Position numbers and translations under genes: made by a program. A stretch of 64,000 nucleotides of DNA from assembly GCF_902168435.1 (NCBI RefSeq), contig NZ_LR656165.1, positions 1 through 64,000 of the forward strand, in the 5' to 3' direction. Source of the DNA: Bacillus marasmi (lineage in GTDB: Bacteria; Bacillota; Bacilli; Bacillales; Cytobacillaceae). Positions 1 through 8,859 of the stretch are shown here, piece after piece. The notes below the pieces were generated by a model. That model was not told the DNA's origin. It did no database searches and saw nothing but the letters and a program-made list of their open reading frames with translations. Position 1 is the first letter of the stretch. The number at the start of each line of letters is the position of its first letter.

Positions 1-1
1 A

Positions 2-106
2 TTTATCCGACGTATTCATTTTGTAGTCACTCCAACTAAGCCAAAAAATTATAGAAATAAGAAAGGTAAAGGGTTAGTCGTGATTACTGATGTCGAATTC
101 TATTAG
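2..106 (+). CDS. Possible C-terminal tail of a protein from an inserted element (partial, enters from the left edge)
   Basis: An open frame enters from the window edge and stops at a TAG at 104-106. It encodes 34 residues with two hydrophobic, strand-like stretches (IHFVV and LVVITDVEFY) around a basic loop rich in Lys, Asn and Pro. The stop lies only about 9 bases from the point where the neighbouring comGA loses its homology. A gene ending next to an integration junction is typical of integrases, and the two-strand end resembles the tails of large serine recombinases. That family call is inference: no catalytic region is visible. In AT-rich DNA an open frame of this length can arise by chance, so confidence is low. 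Confidence 0.3.
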   Translation, partial: FIRRIHFVVTPTKPKNYRNKKGKGLVVITDVEFY

Positions 107-109
107 TTT

Positions 110-562
110 TTATGTGCCGTTACCAGTCGGTCCAGTAAAAATAATGAGACCATTTGATAGCTTGAGAAGTTCAATTAATTTTTTTGTCATAGACGGAAAT
201 AATGATAGTTGATGTAAGGGAACTTGCTGCTGTTGCGGTAATAGACGGATGACAAGACTTTCGCTGTTACAAGCAGGTAATGTTGACAATCTTAGTCCAA
301 TGGTTTGCTGATTAACCTCATAGGTAAAAGCTCCGCTTTGAGGCCGTCTTCGCTCCCCGATATCCATGGATGCAGTAAATTTAAAATGAGAAATGAGTCG
401 ATCACATTCTTGACGTGGAAGGGTAAATTTTGGGATCAATTTATTTCCGATTCTGAGTTGGATAAGTGTATCGTGTTTGCGAGGGAGGAAGTGGATATCA
501 GTGGCATTGTTACGAACCGCGTCTAAAATAACTCTTTCGGCTAATTGCTCGATCGAGTTCAA
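110..562 (-). pseudogene. comGA: comGA, competence pilus assembly ATPase, truncated in the Walker A motif
   Basis: This is the N-terminal part of ComGA, the cytoplasmic traffic ATPase that drives assembly of the competence pseudopilus for DNA uptake. The 150 residues contain the N-terminal domain (AERVILDAVRNNATDIHF, then MDIGERRRPQSG) typical of PilB/GspE ATPases. The frame runs into the start of the P-loop, FTGPTGNG, and then reads T-stop where GKT and the rest of the ATPase core should follow (full-length ComGA is about 350 residues). Homology ends at about position 115-116. The start has a good SD (AAGGTGGTG). Since the cut lies inside Walker A, this copy cannot hydrolyse ATP. Insertion of a mobile element is the simplest cause; whether the rest of comGA and comGB-GG lie beyond the element cannot be seen. 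Confidence 0.85.
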
Positions 563-1010
563 GAATATATCACCACCTTTTTTCTTGATGACAGTAAAAT
601 TCGCTATAAACCGACGAATTCCTTTGTGATTTTACATATAATTACGGATAAAAATTGAACATTTTGTTAACACCCCTTTTTATTTTTCGTAAACCCTTGT
701 GATAAAAGGATTTCGCGAAATACCGATTTGTCATAAAAACACAAGATAACAGCACCCACTTTTCCATTTTTGTCAATTTTCAACAATTTTTTTATTGATG
801 AATACATTATAACAGTTTTACAAATAATACGATAAAATCCTTTAATATCAACAAATTACTTTTATATAACAGCACTGTTCTGTTCAACGATTCGACATTT
901 TATTGTGAACTTTTTATAAACATATAGTGTTTACCTTGGAAACCTCATTCCCAACTTCCAGTTGCTGTATTATAATAAAAGAAACTTATGTAGTTCTGAG
1001 GTGAACATTG
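563..1010. other. AT-rich divergent intergenic region between comGA and the HTH regulator
   Basis: No gene was found in these 448 bases. The stretch must hold the comGA promoter (minus) and the regulator promoter (plus). A TATAAT hexamer at 971-976 lies 22 bases before the SD of the downstream regulator and may be its -10, but the matching -35 (TTCCCA) is weak. AAAA/TTTT tracts near 650-670 resemble ComK AT-boxes, but their spacing is 7 rather than 5, so no ComK site is called. Confidence 0.5.
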
Positions 1011-1712
1011 ATGGAGCAAACATTAAAAATTACTAATGTTTTATCAGATCCAACACGCTATTATATCTATCAATACATTACAAAACGTCATCAAGAAGTG
1101 ACTGTTCAAGAAATCGCGGATAGTTTTAATATTCATCCAAACGTAGCTAGACTTCATTTATCAAAACTTGAAGATGTAAATATGCTTGTATCTGAAACGA
1201 AGAAAACGGGTAAAGGTGGACGTCCAAGCAGACTTTATCGCTTAAGCGATGATGTCATTCAGCTTAACTTTCCATACCGCGACTACCAGCTATTAGCAAA
1301 TATCGCGATGCAAACGATGATGTCTCTTGGCGAAGCAGGCAAAGAAGCACTTTATCTTACTGGTAAGCGATTTGGCGCAGAATTAATTGAACAAGAAATA
1401 GCTGCGCAGCATCAAATAAGTGAAGAACTGAACTTTGACCAGAAGCTTAACATCATTAAAAGTGCAGCAACGATGGCTGGATTCTATCCTGATTTTGAAG
1501 CAAATGAAGACCATACGAAAATCTACTTTGAAATCTATAACTGCCCATTCAAAGAAGTTGCAATGGACCATAAAGAAGCTGTTTGCAACATGCATTTCCA
1601 ATTCTTAAAGGGTATGTTTGAATCACTCTTTACTTCAATTGAATTGATTGAAAAAGAAAACTTAGTAACTGGTTGCCAATCCTGTAGCTACCAAGCGCTA
1701 GTAAAGCTATAA
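1011..1712 (+). CDS. Winged-helix (ArsR/DeoR-like) transcriptional regulator with four C-terminal cysteines
   Basis: Residues about 1-80 form a winged HTH (LSDPTRYYIYQYI, then VQEIADSFNIHPNVARLHLSKL, then a basic wing KKTGKGGRPSRLYRL). The C-terminal half holds four cysteines at about 178, 192, 222 and 225 (C-x13-C-x29-C-x2-C) with histidines between them. This layout suggests a metal or Fe-S sensing domain, as in SufR-type regulators, but ligand identity is inference. The ATG at 1011 is preferred to the TTG at 1008 because the SD GAGGTG ends 7 bases before it. A homolog commonly stands next to comGA/yqgY in Bacillaceae. A strong terminator follows, so it is probably monocistronic. Targets are unknown. 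Confidence 0.75.
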   Translation: MEQTLKITNVLSDPTRYYIYQYITKRHQEVTVQEIADSFNIHPNVARLHLSKLEDVNMLVSETKKTGKGGRPSRLYRLSDDVIQLNFPYRDYQLLANIAMQTMMSLGEAGKEALYLTGKRFGAELIEQEIAAQHQISEELNFDQKLNIIKSAATMAGFYPDFEANEDHTKIYFEIYNCPFKEVAMDHKEAVCNMHFQFLKGMFESLFTSIELIEKENLVTGCQSCSYQALVKL

Positions 1713-1732
1713 AAAAACTTCATCATTCTACT

Positions 1733-1779
1733 AGAGACCTCATCTTTCGCGATTCGCAGTAAAGATGAGGTCTCTTTCG
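1733..1779 (+). terminator. Rho-independent terminator of the HTH regulator gene
   Basis: A 15-bp perfect stem (AGAGACCTCATCTTT paired with its complement) with a 13-base loop, starting 20 bases after the stop codon and followed by a short T run. Confidence 0.85.
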
Positions 1780-1866
1780 CTAAAAATCTAAATTTTATTT
1801 GATTTTTTCGACATATGATTTATAATAATGTAATGATGGACAATAGGGGTAAAAGGGGGGATACCG

Positions 1867-2109
1867 ATGGATCGCATGTATAGAGTATTAGGTTTTTGGA
1901 CTGGTATTTTTGCAGTTATGTTTTATTTAGGTGATATGTTTACAACGTCCTTAATTTTCTTCGGTCAGACTGGATTTTTTATTTTGTTAAGTTACTTAAA
2001 ATTGTCCGAACGTATGTACATTTACATCTTCGGTGCGTATTTAACGATTTTCTTTGTAGGCTTTACATACTGGTCAAGCTTTATGATGGTACCAGGCGCA
2101 ACTCATTAA
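1867..2109 (+). CDS. yqgY: DUF2626 small membrane protein YqgY
   Basis: An 80-residue protein with two or three predicted membrane segments (FWTGIFAVMFYLGDMF, LIFFGQTGFFILLSYL, YIFGAYLTIFFVGFTYW). Sequence, length and position match the YqgY/DUF2626 family of Bacillus, whose function is unknown. An SD of AAAAGGGGGG lies 5 bases before the ATG. It is a single-gene unit: a terminator precedes it and a bidirectional terminator follows. Confidence 0.85.
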   Translation: MDRMYRVLGFWTGIFAVMFYLGDMFTTSLIFFGQTGFFILLSYLKLSERMYIYIFGAYLTIFFVGFTYWSSFMMVPGATH

Positions 2110-2113
2110 TAAC

Positions 2114-2152
2114 AATAAAAAAAGCGATGGGCTTCCATCGCTTTTTTTATTG
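2114..2152. terminator. Bidirectional terminator between yqgY and the convergent methyltransferase gene
   Basis: AAAAAAAGCGATGG and CCATCGCTTTTTTT flank a GCTT loop, with A and T runs on both sides, so it can stop transcription in both directions. Confidence 0.9.
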
Positions 2153-3247
2153 TTATTTTGAAGCTAACCATGCTGAAGCAAATTGTGGCAACCCTTTTTG
2201 CTGCAGAATGACTCGAAATGACGGACTAAGCCCTGATGGCATTATCAGGCTACGAATGGCTCGATTACGCTTGCTCTGTTCAGAAAATGGGTTAGGATCA
2301 AAGTGGTCCTGAAGCTCCTTTAATATCCCAATTGCTAGGAAGTATTCATCTTGGCGCAATTTATCAACAAATGATAATCCTGCTTTTTCTCCATAGTTTA
2401 CAAATGCATCAAAATGCACATGACTCGTAATATCCATATGACCTGGATGCTGCAAGACATCACCAATCATTTTATGCTGATAATACCCTCGTAAGCTTCC
2501 ATTTCTCCGAGATGGTTCTGCCCATTCTTCATTTGTATAGCCATAATCAACAGTTAGAACAATACCTTTAAGCAAAACTCTGGAAAGTGCTAAAATTAGG
2601 TCCATCATGGCTACAGGAATCTCTATTCGCTGATCTTGGGACAGCTCGAATTGTTGCTGAGATAAAAAAGCAATGATTTGCTCATTCGTTAGCGGTATCT
2701 TTACCTCAACAAGCTGATCTTCAATTACTGACACCATGACTTCAAATAGTCCATCAGCACCTCTCTCGACAACATGAACTGGCAGAGCATCTACTAATTC
2801 ATTCGAAAATAGGAGCCCATCAAATGGCTCGAGTTCCTCGAGACTGCTTACTTGTTTTGTAAACTCATTAAGTTGAACCCTTTCCTGTTGGAGCTTGCGA
2901 TGGTATGGACTTGCTTCCACCATCGTATACTTTAGTGGAACTGACATATTTTTGTTCCATTCATTGATAAAGCTTTGTGCAAATCTACCAGTTCCTGCAC
3001 CTATTTCACAAACCTCAGGTGATAAACCATGCTGTACCACTACTTCTCCAAACCACTTTGCCACCATACTTCCATAAAGGTCGGAAATATTGCTAGTGGT
3101 GTAAAAATCCCCTTCTCGGCCAATTTTTTGACCCTCTCTCATATAGTACCCATTCTCCGGATGATAGAGTGCTAATTGGATAAAATCAGCATATGAAATC
3201 ATTCTTTCCGGTGATGCCAGTATTATTTGTTTAATAAAATCTTCCAA
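2153..3247 (-). CDS. SAM-dependent methyltransferase, DUF185/NDUFAF7-like
   Basis: A 364-residue class I methyltransferase. The SAM-binding motif VCEIGAGTGRFAQSF lies near residue 85, and SNELVDALPVHVV further on matches the conserved NELxDAxP block of the DUF185/MidA/NDUFAF7 family. Family members methylate protein arginine in mitochondria; the bacterial substrate is not established. The start is a TTG with an SD (AGAAGTGAT) 3-4 bases upstream. It lies between yqgY and yqgX, as in many Bacillus genomes. About 150 bases and a terminator separate it from yqgX, so it probably has its own promoter. Confidence 0.8.
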   Translation of the reverse strand: MEDFIKQIILASPERMISYADFIQLALYHPENGYYMREGQKIGREGDFYTTSNISDLYGSMVAKWFGEVVVQHGLSPEVCEIGAGTGRFAQSFINEWNKNMSVPLKYTMVEASPYHRKLQQERVQLNEFTKQVSSLEELEPFDGLLFSNELVDALPVHVVERGADGLFEVMVSVIEDQLVEVKIPLTNEQIIAFLSQQQFELSQDQRIEIPVAMMDLILALSRVLLKGIVLTVDYGYTNEEWAEPSRRNGSLRGYYQHKMIGDVLQHPGHMDITSHVHFDAFVNYGEKAGLSFVDKLRQDEYFLAIGILKELQDHFDPNPFSEQSKRNRAIRSLIMPSGLSPSFRVILQQKGLPQFASAWLASK

Positions 3248-3359
3248 ACTATCACTTCTCTCGAAATTTGTCTATTTTACACCATTGACATAGTGTTAAC
3301 TTTATATTATCGTTGAAGTAGCTTAACTTTATCCCCTCCCATATTAATAGAACATCCCC

Positions 3360-3394
3360 CAGAAAAACCCTTCTCACCGAGAAGGGTTTTTTAC
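3360..3394 (-). terminator. Terminator of yqgX
   Basis: An 11-bp stem (AAACCCTTCTC with GAGAAGGGTTT) around ACC, with T runs on both strands, lies directly after the yqgX stop codon. Confidence 0.85.
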
Positions 3395-3400
3395 TTTTTT

Positions 3401-4033
3401 CTAGAACCCATTTAGAAACGGGTTGCTATTCATTTCCTTTCCTATCGACGTAGTCGGTCCATGTCCTGAAAATACTAATGTATCCTCCGGTAGTATCAAC
3501 AATTTAGCATGTATACTATTGATGAGCTCCTGATAGTCTCCCCCCGGAAGATCCGTACGGCCAATGCTTCCATTAAATAACGCATCCCCAGAAAACACCA
3601 TTTTTTCCTCGGCAAAATACGCTGAAATGCTTCCAGGCGAATGACCTGGCGTTTCATAAACTTGGAAGCTAAAGTCTCCAATTGTATGTAACTTCTCCAC
3701 TGTTAGAAAAACATCCGCGGGCTTTATTCTAATTAAGTGACCTATGCTGAAAAACTGTGAACCGTTTAAAGCCGGATCAAGGAGCCATTTTGCCTCCTTC
3801 TCATGAACATAGACCGGAACATGATAGTGTTCCCTTATCACATCAACAGCGCCAATATGATCAAAATGAGCATGAGTTAATAAAATCCCTTGCGGTGTAA
3901 CATTAAGTGATTCAATGATACCAATTAATTTTTCGCCTTCTTCACCAGGATCGATCACTAGACATGCTTCATTTTTTATTAATAAATAACAATTTGTTTG
4001 TAATGGCCCAAGTGGAATTTGCTTACATTCCAT
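3401..4033 (-). CDS. yqgX: Metallo-beta-lactamase-fold hydrolase YqgX (glyoxalase II-like)
   Basis: A 210-residue MBL-fold hydrolase with the zinc-binding motif LTHAHFDHIGAVDVI, a second ligand in ETPGHSPGSISAYF, and FSGDALFNGSIGRTDLPGGD supplying the bridging Asp. The C-terminal histidine lies in VFSGHGPTT. The family includes hydroxyacylglutathione and bacillithiol-related thioester hydrolases; the substrate is not fixed by sequence. The ATG at 4033 is chosen over an upstream in-frame codon because SD GGGAGGTG stands 5 bases before it, giving the family's usual length. Confidence 0.88.
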   Translation of the reverse strand: MECKQIPLGPLQTNCYLLIKNEACLVIDPGEEGEKLIGIIESLNVTPQGILLTHAHFDHIGAVDVIREHYHVPVYVHEKEAKWLLDPALNGSQFFSIGHLIRIKPADVFLTVEKLHTIGDFSFQVYETPGHSPGSISAYFAEEKMVFSGDALFNGSIGRTDLPGGDYQELINSIHAKLLILPEDTLVFSGHGPTTSIGKEMNSNPFLNGF

Positions 4034-4289
4034 CGAAACACCTCCCAATTGATCAAGCAATTATATTTATTCTACAATATTTGTTTGTTATAGTAAAAGA
4101 AACCCTCTCTCAAATACGATTCATTTCAAATAGACAATAATCGAGAATATTTTTTTGACCTCGACAAACTGAAAAAAAACCGATAAAATAGAAACGAATG
4201 TGAATATTTAGGATATTACATACAAAGAGGGGCATCGGAGGAATGCTAATAGCATTCTTCATTAACAAACGATAAAGGGGGATATTGTG

Positions 4290-4463
4290 ATGGGATTAGT
4301 CATTATTTTTGCTTTAGTTAGCTTACTTGCTGCTTATGGCTCATTCACTGCACTAAAAAACAAAAACATTCTTGGCTTAGTTTTCGGAGCTGGAACATTT
4401 GTTGTGTTTGGCTGGTTCGCAGTTATGACTGTATTAAACTCTGGATTCCCAGCAGGACATTAA
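4290..4463 (+). CDS. yqgW: DUF2759 small membrane protein YqgW
   Basis: A 57-residue protein. It starts MGLVIIFALVSLLAAYG and has a second membrane segment, LVFGAGTFVVFGWFAVMTV. Length, sequence and position match YqgW/DUF2759, whose function is unknown. An SD of AAAGGGGGAT precedes the ATG. It lies between convergent yqgU and divergent yqgX. Confidence 0.85.
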   Translation: MGLVIIFALVSLLAAYGSFTALKNKNILGLVFGAGTFVVFGWFAVMTVLNSGFPAGH

Positions 4464-4502
4464 TTTTAAACGTCTGGACTCTTTAATATTTTTTCAAGTC
4501 AA

Positions 4503-4541
4503 ACAAAGACGGACTGATTCTTTCAGTCCGTTTTTGTTTTT
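4503..4541. terminator. Bidirectional terminator between yqgW and yqgU
   Basis: ACGGACTGA and TCAGTCCGT enclose a short loop, with a T-rich run on the plus side (TTTTTGTTTTT) and AAC/A-rich sequence on the other. Confidence 0.8.
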
Positions 4542-4549
4542 ATCGTTTT

Positions 4550-5689
4550 TTAGCTTTTTACGAGTGCTACTATTTCGTTTGAATCAAATACAATTAAGTT
4601 TTCCAATTGATAACCGTATAAACAGAACTCACCGTTTGGAGAAATACTGATTGGCTTATTATCCAAGCCTTCAAATACTAGCTCTTCCTTCTCATTATTA
4701 AGGCTGTAACGCACTAATTGAAAGCCTTCTTGATACGTATCCGCAGCTCCACTTCCAATCGGACGAAGCGTGAAAAATTGATTGCTTGCCTTGTTAAAAT
4801 CATGATAAGGCACTAGCCAATCTGAGAATCTAGTTAAATGTGGAATTGAAAAAGACTGCTTCCGCTTTAAATCCTTTGATAAAAACGAATAAGTTGCCTC
4901 TTCAGGATTGTCATCTTTAGTAGAAATGGTCAATATCGTATCCCCAAAGGCATATAATTGAAAGACATTCTCTAAATCAATATTTTTCCCTTTTTCTTCT
5001 GTTATTTTTTGTTTAACTGGCGATGCAAAAAAGCTTGGCTCATTAACATCCCAATCAAGATAAATGACTTCATCCATGCCGACCCAATGCATAAATGGTT
5101 GTTGAGTTAGCTTACTTTCTTCGAGCTTATTGGAATCGATATTTAAGATAGAAACGGTAAATTCCCATTGGTCATTAAATGCGGTGACAAGCACTAAATT
5201 TTCATCATACGAATTCCAAACAAAAGATAACTCGGCTGAATCAATCTTTTTTTCAACTAGACTTTTCCCATTCTGACCAATAATTATGATTGTTCCTTGC
5301 GAATTACCAGAAGAAGTATGGAGCAAAATTTTATCTCGAGAAGGACTTATACTGGCTGATATTATGGGTCGTTTGCTTTCGTATATTTGCTGCTGCTTTC
5401 CTGAAAATAAATGATATGTATGTACAGTAGAACCTTGATTTATGTGGGTGATATAAACGATTGTTTCATCACTTAACCATCCAATAATTTTACCGAATTC
5501 ACCTTCCACCTTAGGGAGTGGGGACTGAATATTATCACTTGAAAAGGCCTGCTCACGTCTGGCCTCCTTCTTTGCTGCTTCCCCTCCTGAAGATTTTTCA
5601 CCGGTACATCCAGAAAAAAGCGAAATGGAAATAAGCAGCATAAACAATCCGAATATGCTTATTGAATTTTTTTTATTTCTGCCCTTCAT
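4550..5689 (-). CDS. yqgU: Lipoprotein YqgU, beta-propeller-like
   Basis: A lipoprotein of about 379 residues. The N-terminal signal ends in a lipobox, SLFSGC, with the lipidated Cys near residue 28, then a charged linker. The rest is rich in short beta strands with repeated hydrophobic/aromatic blocks (IIGWLSDETIVYITHI, LSFVWNSYDENLVLVTAF, DEVIYLDWD), consistent with a WD40-like propeller, although no clear repeat motif is seen. It matches the position of B. subtilis yqgU. The ATG at 5689 is preferred to GTG 5695 because of SD spacing. Function unknown; it is anchored on the outer face of the membrane. Confidence 0.75.
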   Translation of the reverse strand: MKGRNKKNSISIFGLFMLLISISLFSGCTGEKSSGGEAAKKEARREQAFSSDNIQSPLPKVEGEFGKIIGWLSDETIVYITHINQGSTVHTYHLFSGKQQQIYESKRPIISASISPSRDKILLHTSSGNSQGTIIIIGQNGKSLVEKKIDSAELSFVWNSYDENLVLVTAFNDQWEFTVSILNIDSNKLEESKLTQQPFMHWVGMDEVIYLDWDVNEPSFFASPVKQKITEEKGKNIDLENVFQLYAFGDTILTISTKDDNPEEATYSFLSKDLKRKQSFSIPHLTRFSDWLVPYHDFNKASNQFFTLRPIGSGAADTYQEGFQLVRYSLNNEKEELVFEGLDNKPISISPNGEFCLYGYQLENLIVFDSNEIVALVKS

Positions 5690-5760
5690 TTCCACACCCG
5701 CCTTTTTTGTTTACATATATTTGTACGTTAGAACCTTTAAAAAGTTTCAAAAAGAGACTA

Positions 5761-5792
5761 GATAAAAAGCCGAAAATTTTCGGCTTTTTATC
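5761..5792 (-). terminator. Terminator between yqgU and yqgT
   Basis: A perfect 32-base palindrome centred on AAAATTTT, with stem GATAAAAAGCCG, lies after the yqgT stop codon and ends that transcript. Confidence 0.85.
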
Positions 5793-5874
5793 ATTTTAAA
5801 GTTATTCACAGTGATTTTAATATTAAGGAATGCATAGGAAGAATACAAGTCCTTTTCAAAAAATTCTATTTTTT

Positions 5875-6939
5875 TTAAGTGTATAGTGCAGCTAACATGA
5901 TTGGAAGTACCTTTTCATAAATCTGCTGAAACTGGGATAAAGGTAGCGGATTGATTCCTTTTCCAAGTTCAATCGTAAAACCTGGCTTGCGGAATTCTTG
6001 GATGAACCAATCCTTAAAACCCGCATGTGAATCTACATATTGTACCGCTTTATATCCACTTACTCTTTCAAACTCCTTGGCAATGATGGTAGATTCCGGA
6101 GCCTCTAAGCCCTCATAGCCCCAATAAAATTCACTACCTTGAGTATGAAGGGCAATCAAGCGATCGAATTGTTCAAGCTGAACGAGCTCTGCCATAGCCA
6201 CTGCCTCAGGCTCAGATAGCGGTGTATCGCCAGGATAGTCTCGTGAAGCAGGCTCTTTTGGCTCTTTTCGTCCCTTTTCGATTTCCCATTTAGCCGGAAA
6301 CTGATTATTTAAGTCAACACCACGAATATTCGCCTTCCAAGCGGTAAATTCATGGCGGCCTTTGTTCATGTTAACTAGCTCCTCACGCAATGCTTTTGGA
6401 GGGCCATTTAGGACGAGATTGACCCCATCTGGATTTACCATCGGTACAATCGACAACTCAACACTTTGGTAATAAGGCAGCATAAATAGCCCATTGAGAG
6501 AATGACAGTTTGTTAACGCCAACAGATAATCATTAACAAACCTCATTAATACAGATGTAGTAATCCATTCGTTAGCATGAAAGGAAGCATTTATATTAAT
6601 TTTTTTTGTTCGACCACTACCTATTTTGATTTCAGGAATTGGATTTCCTAATACAGATTTACCGATTGATTTCACTTTGATGAATGGATAAAGCTCCTCT
6701 AGATTAGCGAGATCACGATGCAAAATGGACGAGTCATACTTTTCCATATGATTCACAACAGCATTAGTTACCCGATTTGGATAGCTTTGCATGGATACCC
6801 CAGGGATTTTAACTTCCTTTCCTACAGGAGGATTTTTGGGGTCTATTCCAGGATTTGAATCAATAATTAGATCCAGTGGCACCATGAACAAGCGACTGTA
6901 ATATAACAAAGTATCTCCAGGCTTGAGTTTTACTTTCAA
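5875..6939 (-). CDS. yqgT: LysM + M14 carboxypeptidase-like endopeptidase YqgT (gamma-D-glutamyl-diamino acid endopeptidase type)
   Basis: A 354-residue protein with an N-terminal LysM-like module (residues about 1-48, VKLKPGDTLLYYSRLF to GKEVKIPG) and an M14 zinc peptidase domain. Zinc ligands appear in FHANEW (H-x2-E) and IALHTQG; the catalytic Glu is in FTIELGKG. YqgT homologs cleave the gamma-D-Glu-diamino acid bond of muropeptides, so a role in cell-wall or spore peptidoglycan turnover is likely. No signal peptide is visible. The TTG at 6939 is chosen because SD AAAGGAGG stands 6 bases upstream; the longer frame would place this SD inside the gene. Confidence 0.85.
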   Translation of the reverse strand: MKVKLKPGDTLLYYSRLFMVPLDLIIDSNPGIDPKNPPVGKEVKIPGVSMQSYPNRVTNAVVNHMEKYDSSILHRDLANLEELYPFIKVKSIGKSVLGNPIPEIKIGSGRTKKININASFHANEWITTSVLMRFVNDYLLALTNCHSLNGLFMLPYYQSVELSIVPMVNPDGVNLVLNGPPKALREELVNMNKGRHEFTAWKANIRGVDLNNQFPAKWEIEKGRKEPKEPASRDYPGDTPLSEPEAVAMAELVQLEQFDRLIALHTQGSEFYWGYEGLEAPESTIIAKEFERVSGYKAVQYVDSHAGFKDWFIQEFRKPGFTIELGKGINPLPLSQFQQIYEKVLPIMLAALYT

Positions 6940-7005
6940 GATATTCCTCCTTTCCTTCACATTATCACTTTATGAAAAGGAAAACGAAAAATACCGAGAC
7001 AACAC

Positions 7006-8859
7006 CTACTGTTTACTTTGAGTAAATCGGAGCAAATCGCCATTGATGATTTTATCCGAAAAATTAAGCTCCGTTTTCGCTTTCTCCATTAACGGTTCAC
7101 AGTTGGACTTTTCTCCAACTTCCCCTGTTTCCCCTTCGTAGCAAGTATCCTTTGTATATACGTAATCACTTGTAATAAAACTACCATCCCTTAAGACTGT
7201 ATAACCTTCGCGATTTTTCACGAACAAGTCATCACCAAAAAGAATGCTTCCTTTTGTTGATACACCCAACAAATGAAGCAAGGTTGGTTTAATATCTATT
7301 TGCCCAGAAACGACTGATAACGTTTCGCCTGTTTGACCTGGAATATGGATGATTAACGGCACTCTTTGAAGCTGTGTACTTTCAAAAGGCGTAACTTCTT
7401 TTCCAAGAAATTCACTCATTGCTTTATGATGATTTTCAGAAATGCCGTAATGATCTCCATAGAGAACAATGATGCTGTTCTCGTACAAACCCTCATCCTT
7501 TAACCGATTAAAAAAATTCTTTAACGCTTCATCTGTGTATCGTACAGTAACAAAATAGTTATTGACCGTTTCATCATCTGAAGTATACGGCTCAATATAA
7601 CGGTCTTCAACAGCTGTCTCGAAAGGAAAATGATTCGTTAATGTAATAAATTTCGCATAAAAAGGCTTTGGCATCTCCTGTAAATGACGAATTGATTGTT
7701 CAAAAAACTCGCGGTCCTTCAAACCCCAGCCCACAGAATTCGCTTCATTAATTTCATAATCCTCCATCGCGTAAAACCGATCATACCCCAAGGATTGATA
7801 CATAATATCACGATTCCAAAATGTTTTATTGTTCGCATGTAAAGCGGCCGTAAAATATCCTGTTTCTTTTAATATTTCGGGTGTAGCATTGTATTCATTG
7901 GCTGCATGAGTGAAAAAGACCGCCCCTCGGCTAAGTGGATAAAGTGAATTTTCAACAATGAATTCAGAATCAGATGTTTTTCCTTGCCCAGTTTGATGGT
8001 AAAAATGGTCAAAATAAAAGCTATCCTTAATCAATTGGTTAAGAAATGGCGTGATTTCCTGGCCCCCAACAGTTTTATTAATAACAAAATTTTGCAGTGA
8101 CTCCATCGAAATCATAATCACATTCTTACCTTTAGCAACGCCAAATAACTCGCTGTTGATTCCTTGATAATGAGCATTAATATAGTTTTGAATTTCCACC
8201 AATTCGCTACCATCAGCCATCGTCCGTTGTGCTGAGGATTTCGATTGTAGAAACACATCATAAAGCTGATAGTTGTATGCGCCAATATTTTTCACGAGCA
8301 TTTCCCGGTCGAACGTTCTTGTTAACAATTGCGGCCGTTGGATTTCGGCTAGTCCCAGATGAAAGAATCCGATTGCAAGCGCAAGAAAAAAATAAATCTG
8401 TCGTTCCTGCTTCGAAATAAGGATGGTCCGAAAAACTATTGGCTTAAGCTTTACAAGCGCAAATAATATAAAAAAGTCCGTAAAGAAAAATAAATCACTT
8501 ATTTTTAGAAGCTCATCGACACTGCTGCCAAGATCGGTTAAATTGCTCGTTTGAAACAAAACCGGAATAGTTAGAAAATCATTAAAAAACCGATAAAAAA
8601 GCACATTTGCCAATAGTAGAGCTGATAAGAAAAAACTAGTTGCAAGAATAAAGCGTACCCGTTTTGTTTCCTTTAGAAACAGACTGATACCAAAAATGAA
8701 CAACAAAAAACTAAGTGGGTTGATAAACAAAATAATTTCCTGGATCAGGTTATCTATTTTTATATCAAAGCTAGTTTTATAGACTATGTAAGTTTTTATC
8801 CACAGCAATACTACAGCAATGAAAATGATTGCCCGCTTAGATTGCATTATGTTACGCAT
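7006..8859 (-). CDS. yqgS: LtaS-type glycerophosphate (lipoteichoic acid) synthase family protein YqgS
   Basis: A 617-residue membrane enzyme: five N-terminal membrane segments (residues about 5-190), then an extracellular sulfatase-like domain. The catalytic Thr lies in TGQGKTSDSEF, metal ligands in VIMISMESLQNF and VLYGDHYGIS, and LTNHFPF is also conserved. It transfers glycerophosphate from phosphatidylglycerol during lipoteichoic acid synthesis. B. subtilis has four paralogs (LtaS, YfnI, YqgS, YvgJ); position identifies this as YqgS, which is linked there to sporulation. The ATG at 8859 follows the strong SD GAGGAGGTG, so the 11 preceding in-frame residues are dropped. Confidence 0.9.
   Translation of the reverse strand: MRNIMQSKRAIIFIAVVLLWIKTYIVYKTSFDIKIDNLIQEIILFINPLSFLLFIFGISLFLKETKRVRFILATSFFLSALLLANVLFYRFFNDFLTIPVLFQTSNLTDLGSSVDELLKISDLFFFTDFFILFALVKLKPIVFRTILISKQERQIYFFLALAIGFFHLGLAEIQRPQLLTRTFDREMLVKNIGAYNYQLYDVFLQSKSSAQRTMADGSELVEIQNYINAHYQGINSELFGVAKGKNVIMISMESLQNFVINKTVGGQEITPFLNQLIKDSFYFDHFYHQTGQGKTSDSEFIVENSLYPLSRGAVFFTHAANEYNATPEILKETGYFTAALHANNKTFWNRDIMYQSLGYDRFYAMEDYEINEANSVGWGLKDREFFEQSIRHLQEMPKPFYAKFITLTNHFPFETAVEDRYIEPYTSDDETVNNYFVTVRYTDEALKNFFNRLKDEGLYENSIIVLYGDHYGISENHHKAMSEFLGKEVTPFESTQLQRVPLIIHIPGQTGETLSVVSGQIDIKPTLLHLLGVSTKGSILFGDDLFVKNREGYTVLRDGSFITSDYVYTKDTCYEGETGEVGEKSNCEPLMEKAKTELNFSDKIINGDLLRFTQSKQ

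Noticed and set aside
645-675. ComK box upstream of comGA
   Set aside because: AAAA and TTTT tracts are separated by 7 bases instead of the required 5, and no properly spaced second box was found.
2127-2312. Plus-strand open frame starting in the yqgY terminator
   Set aside because: It begins inside the terminator hairpin and runs antisense to the methyltransferase gene, with no SD.
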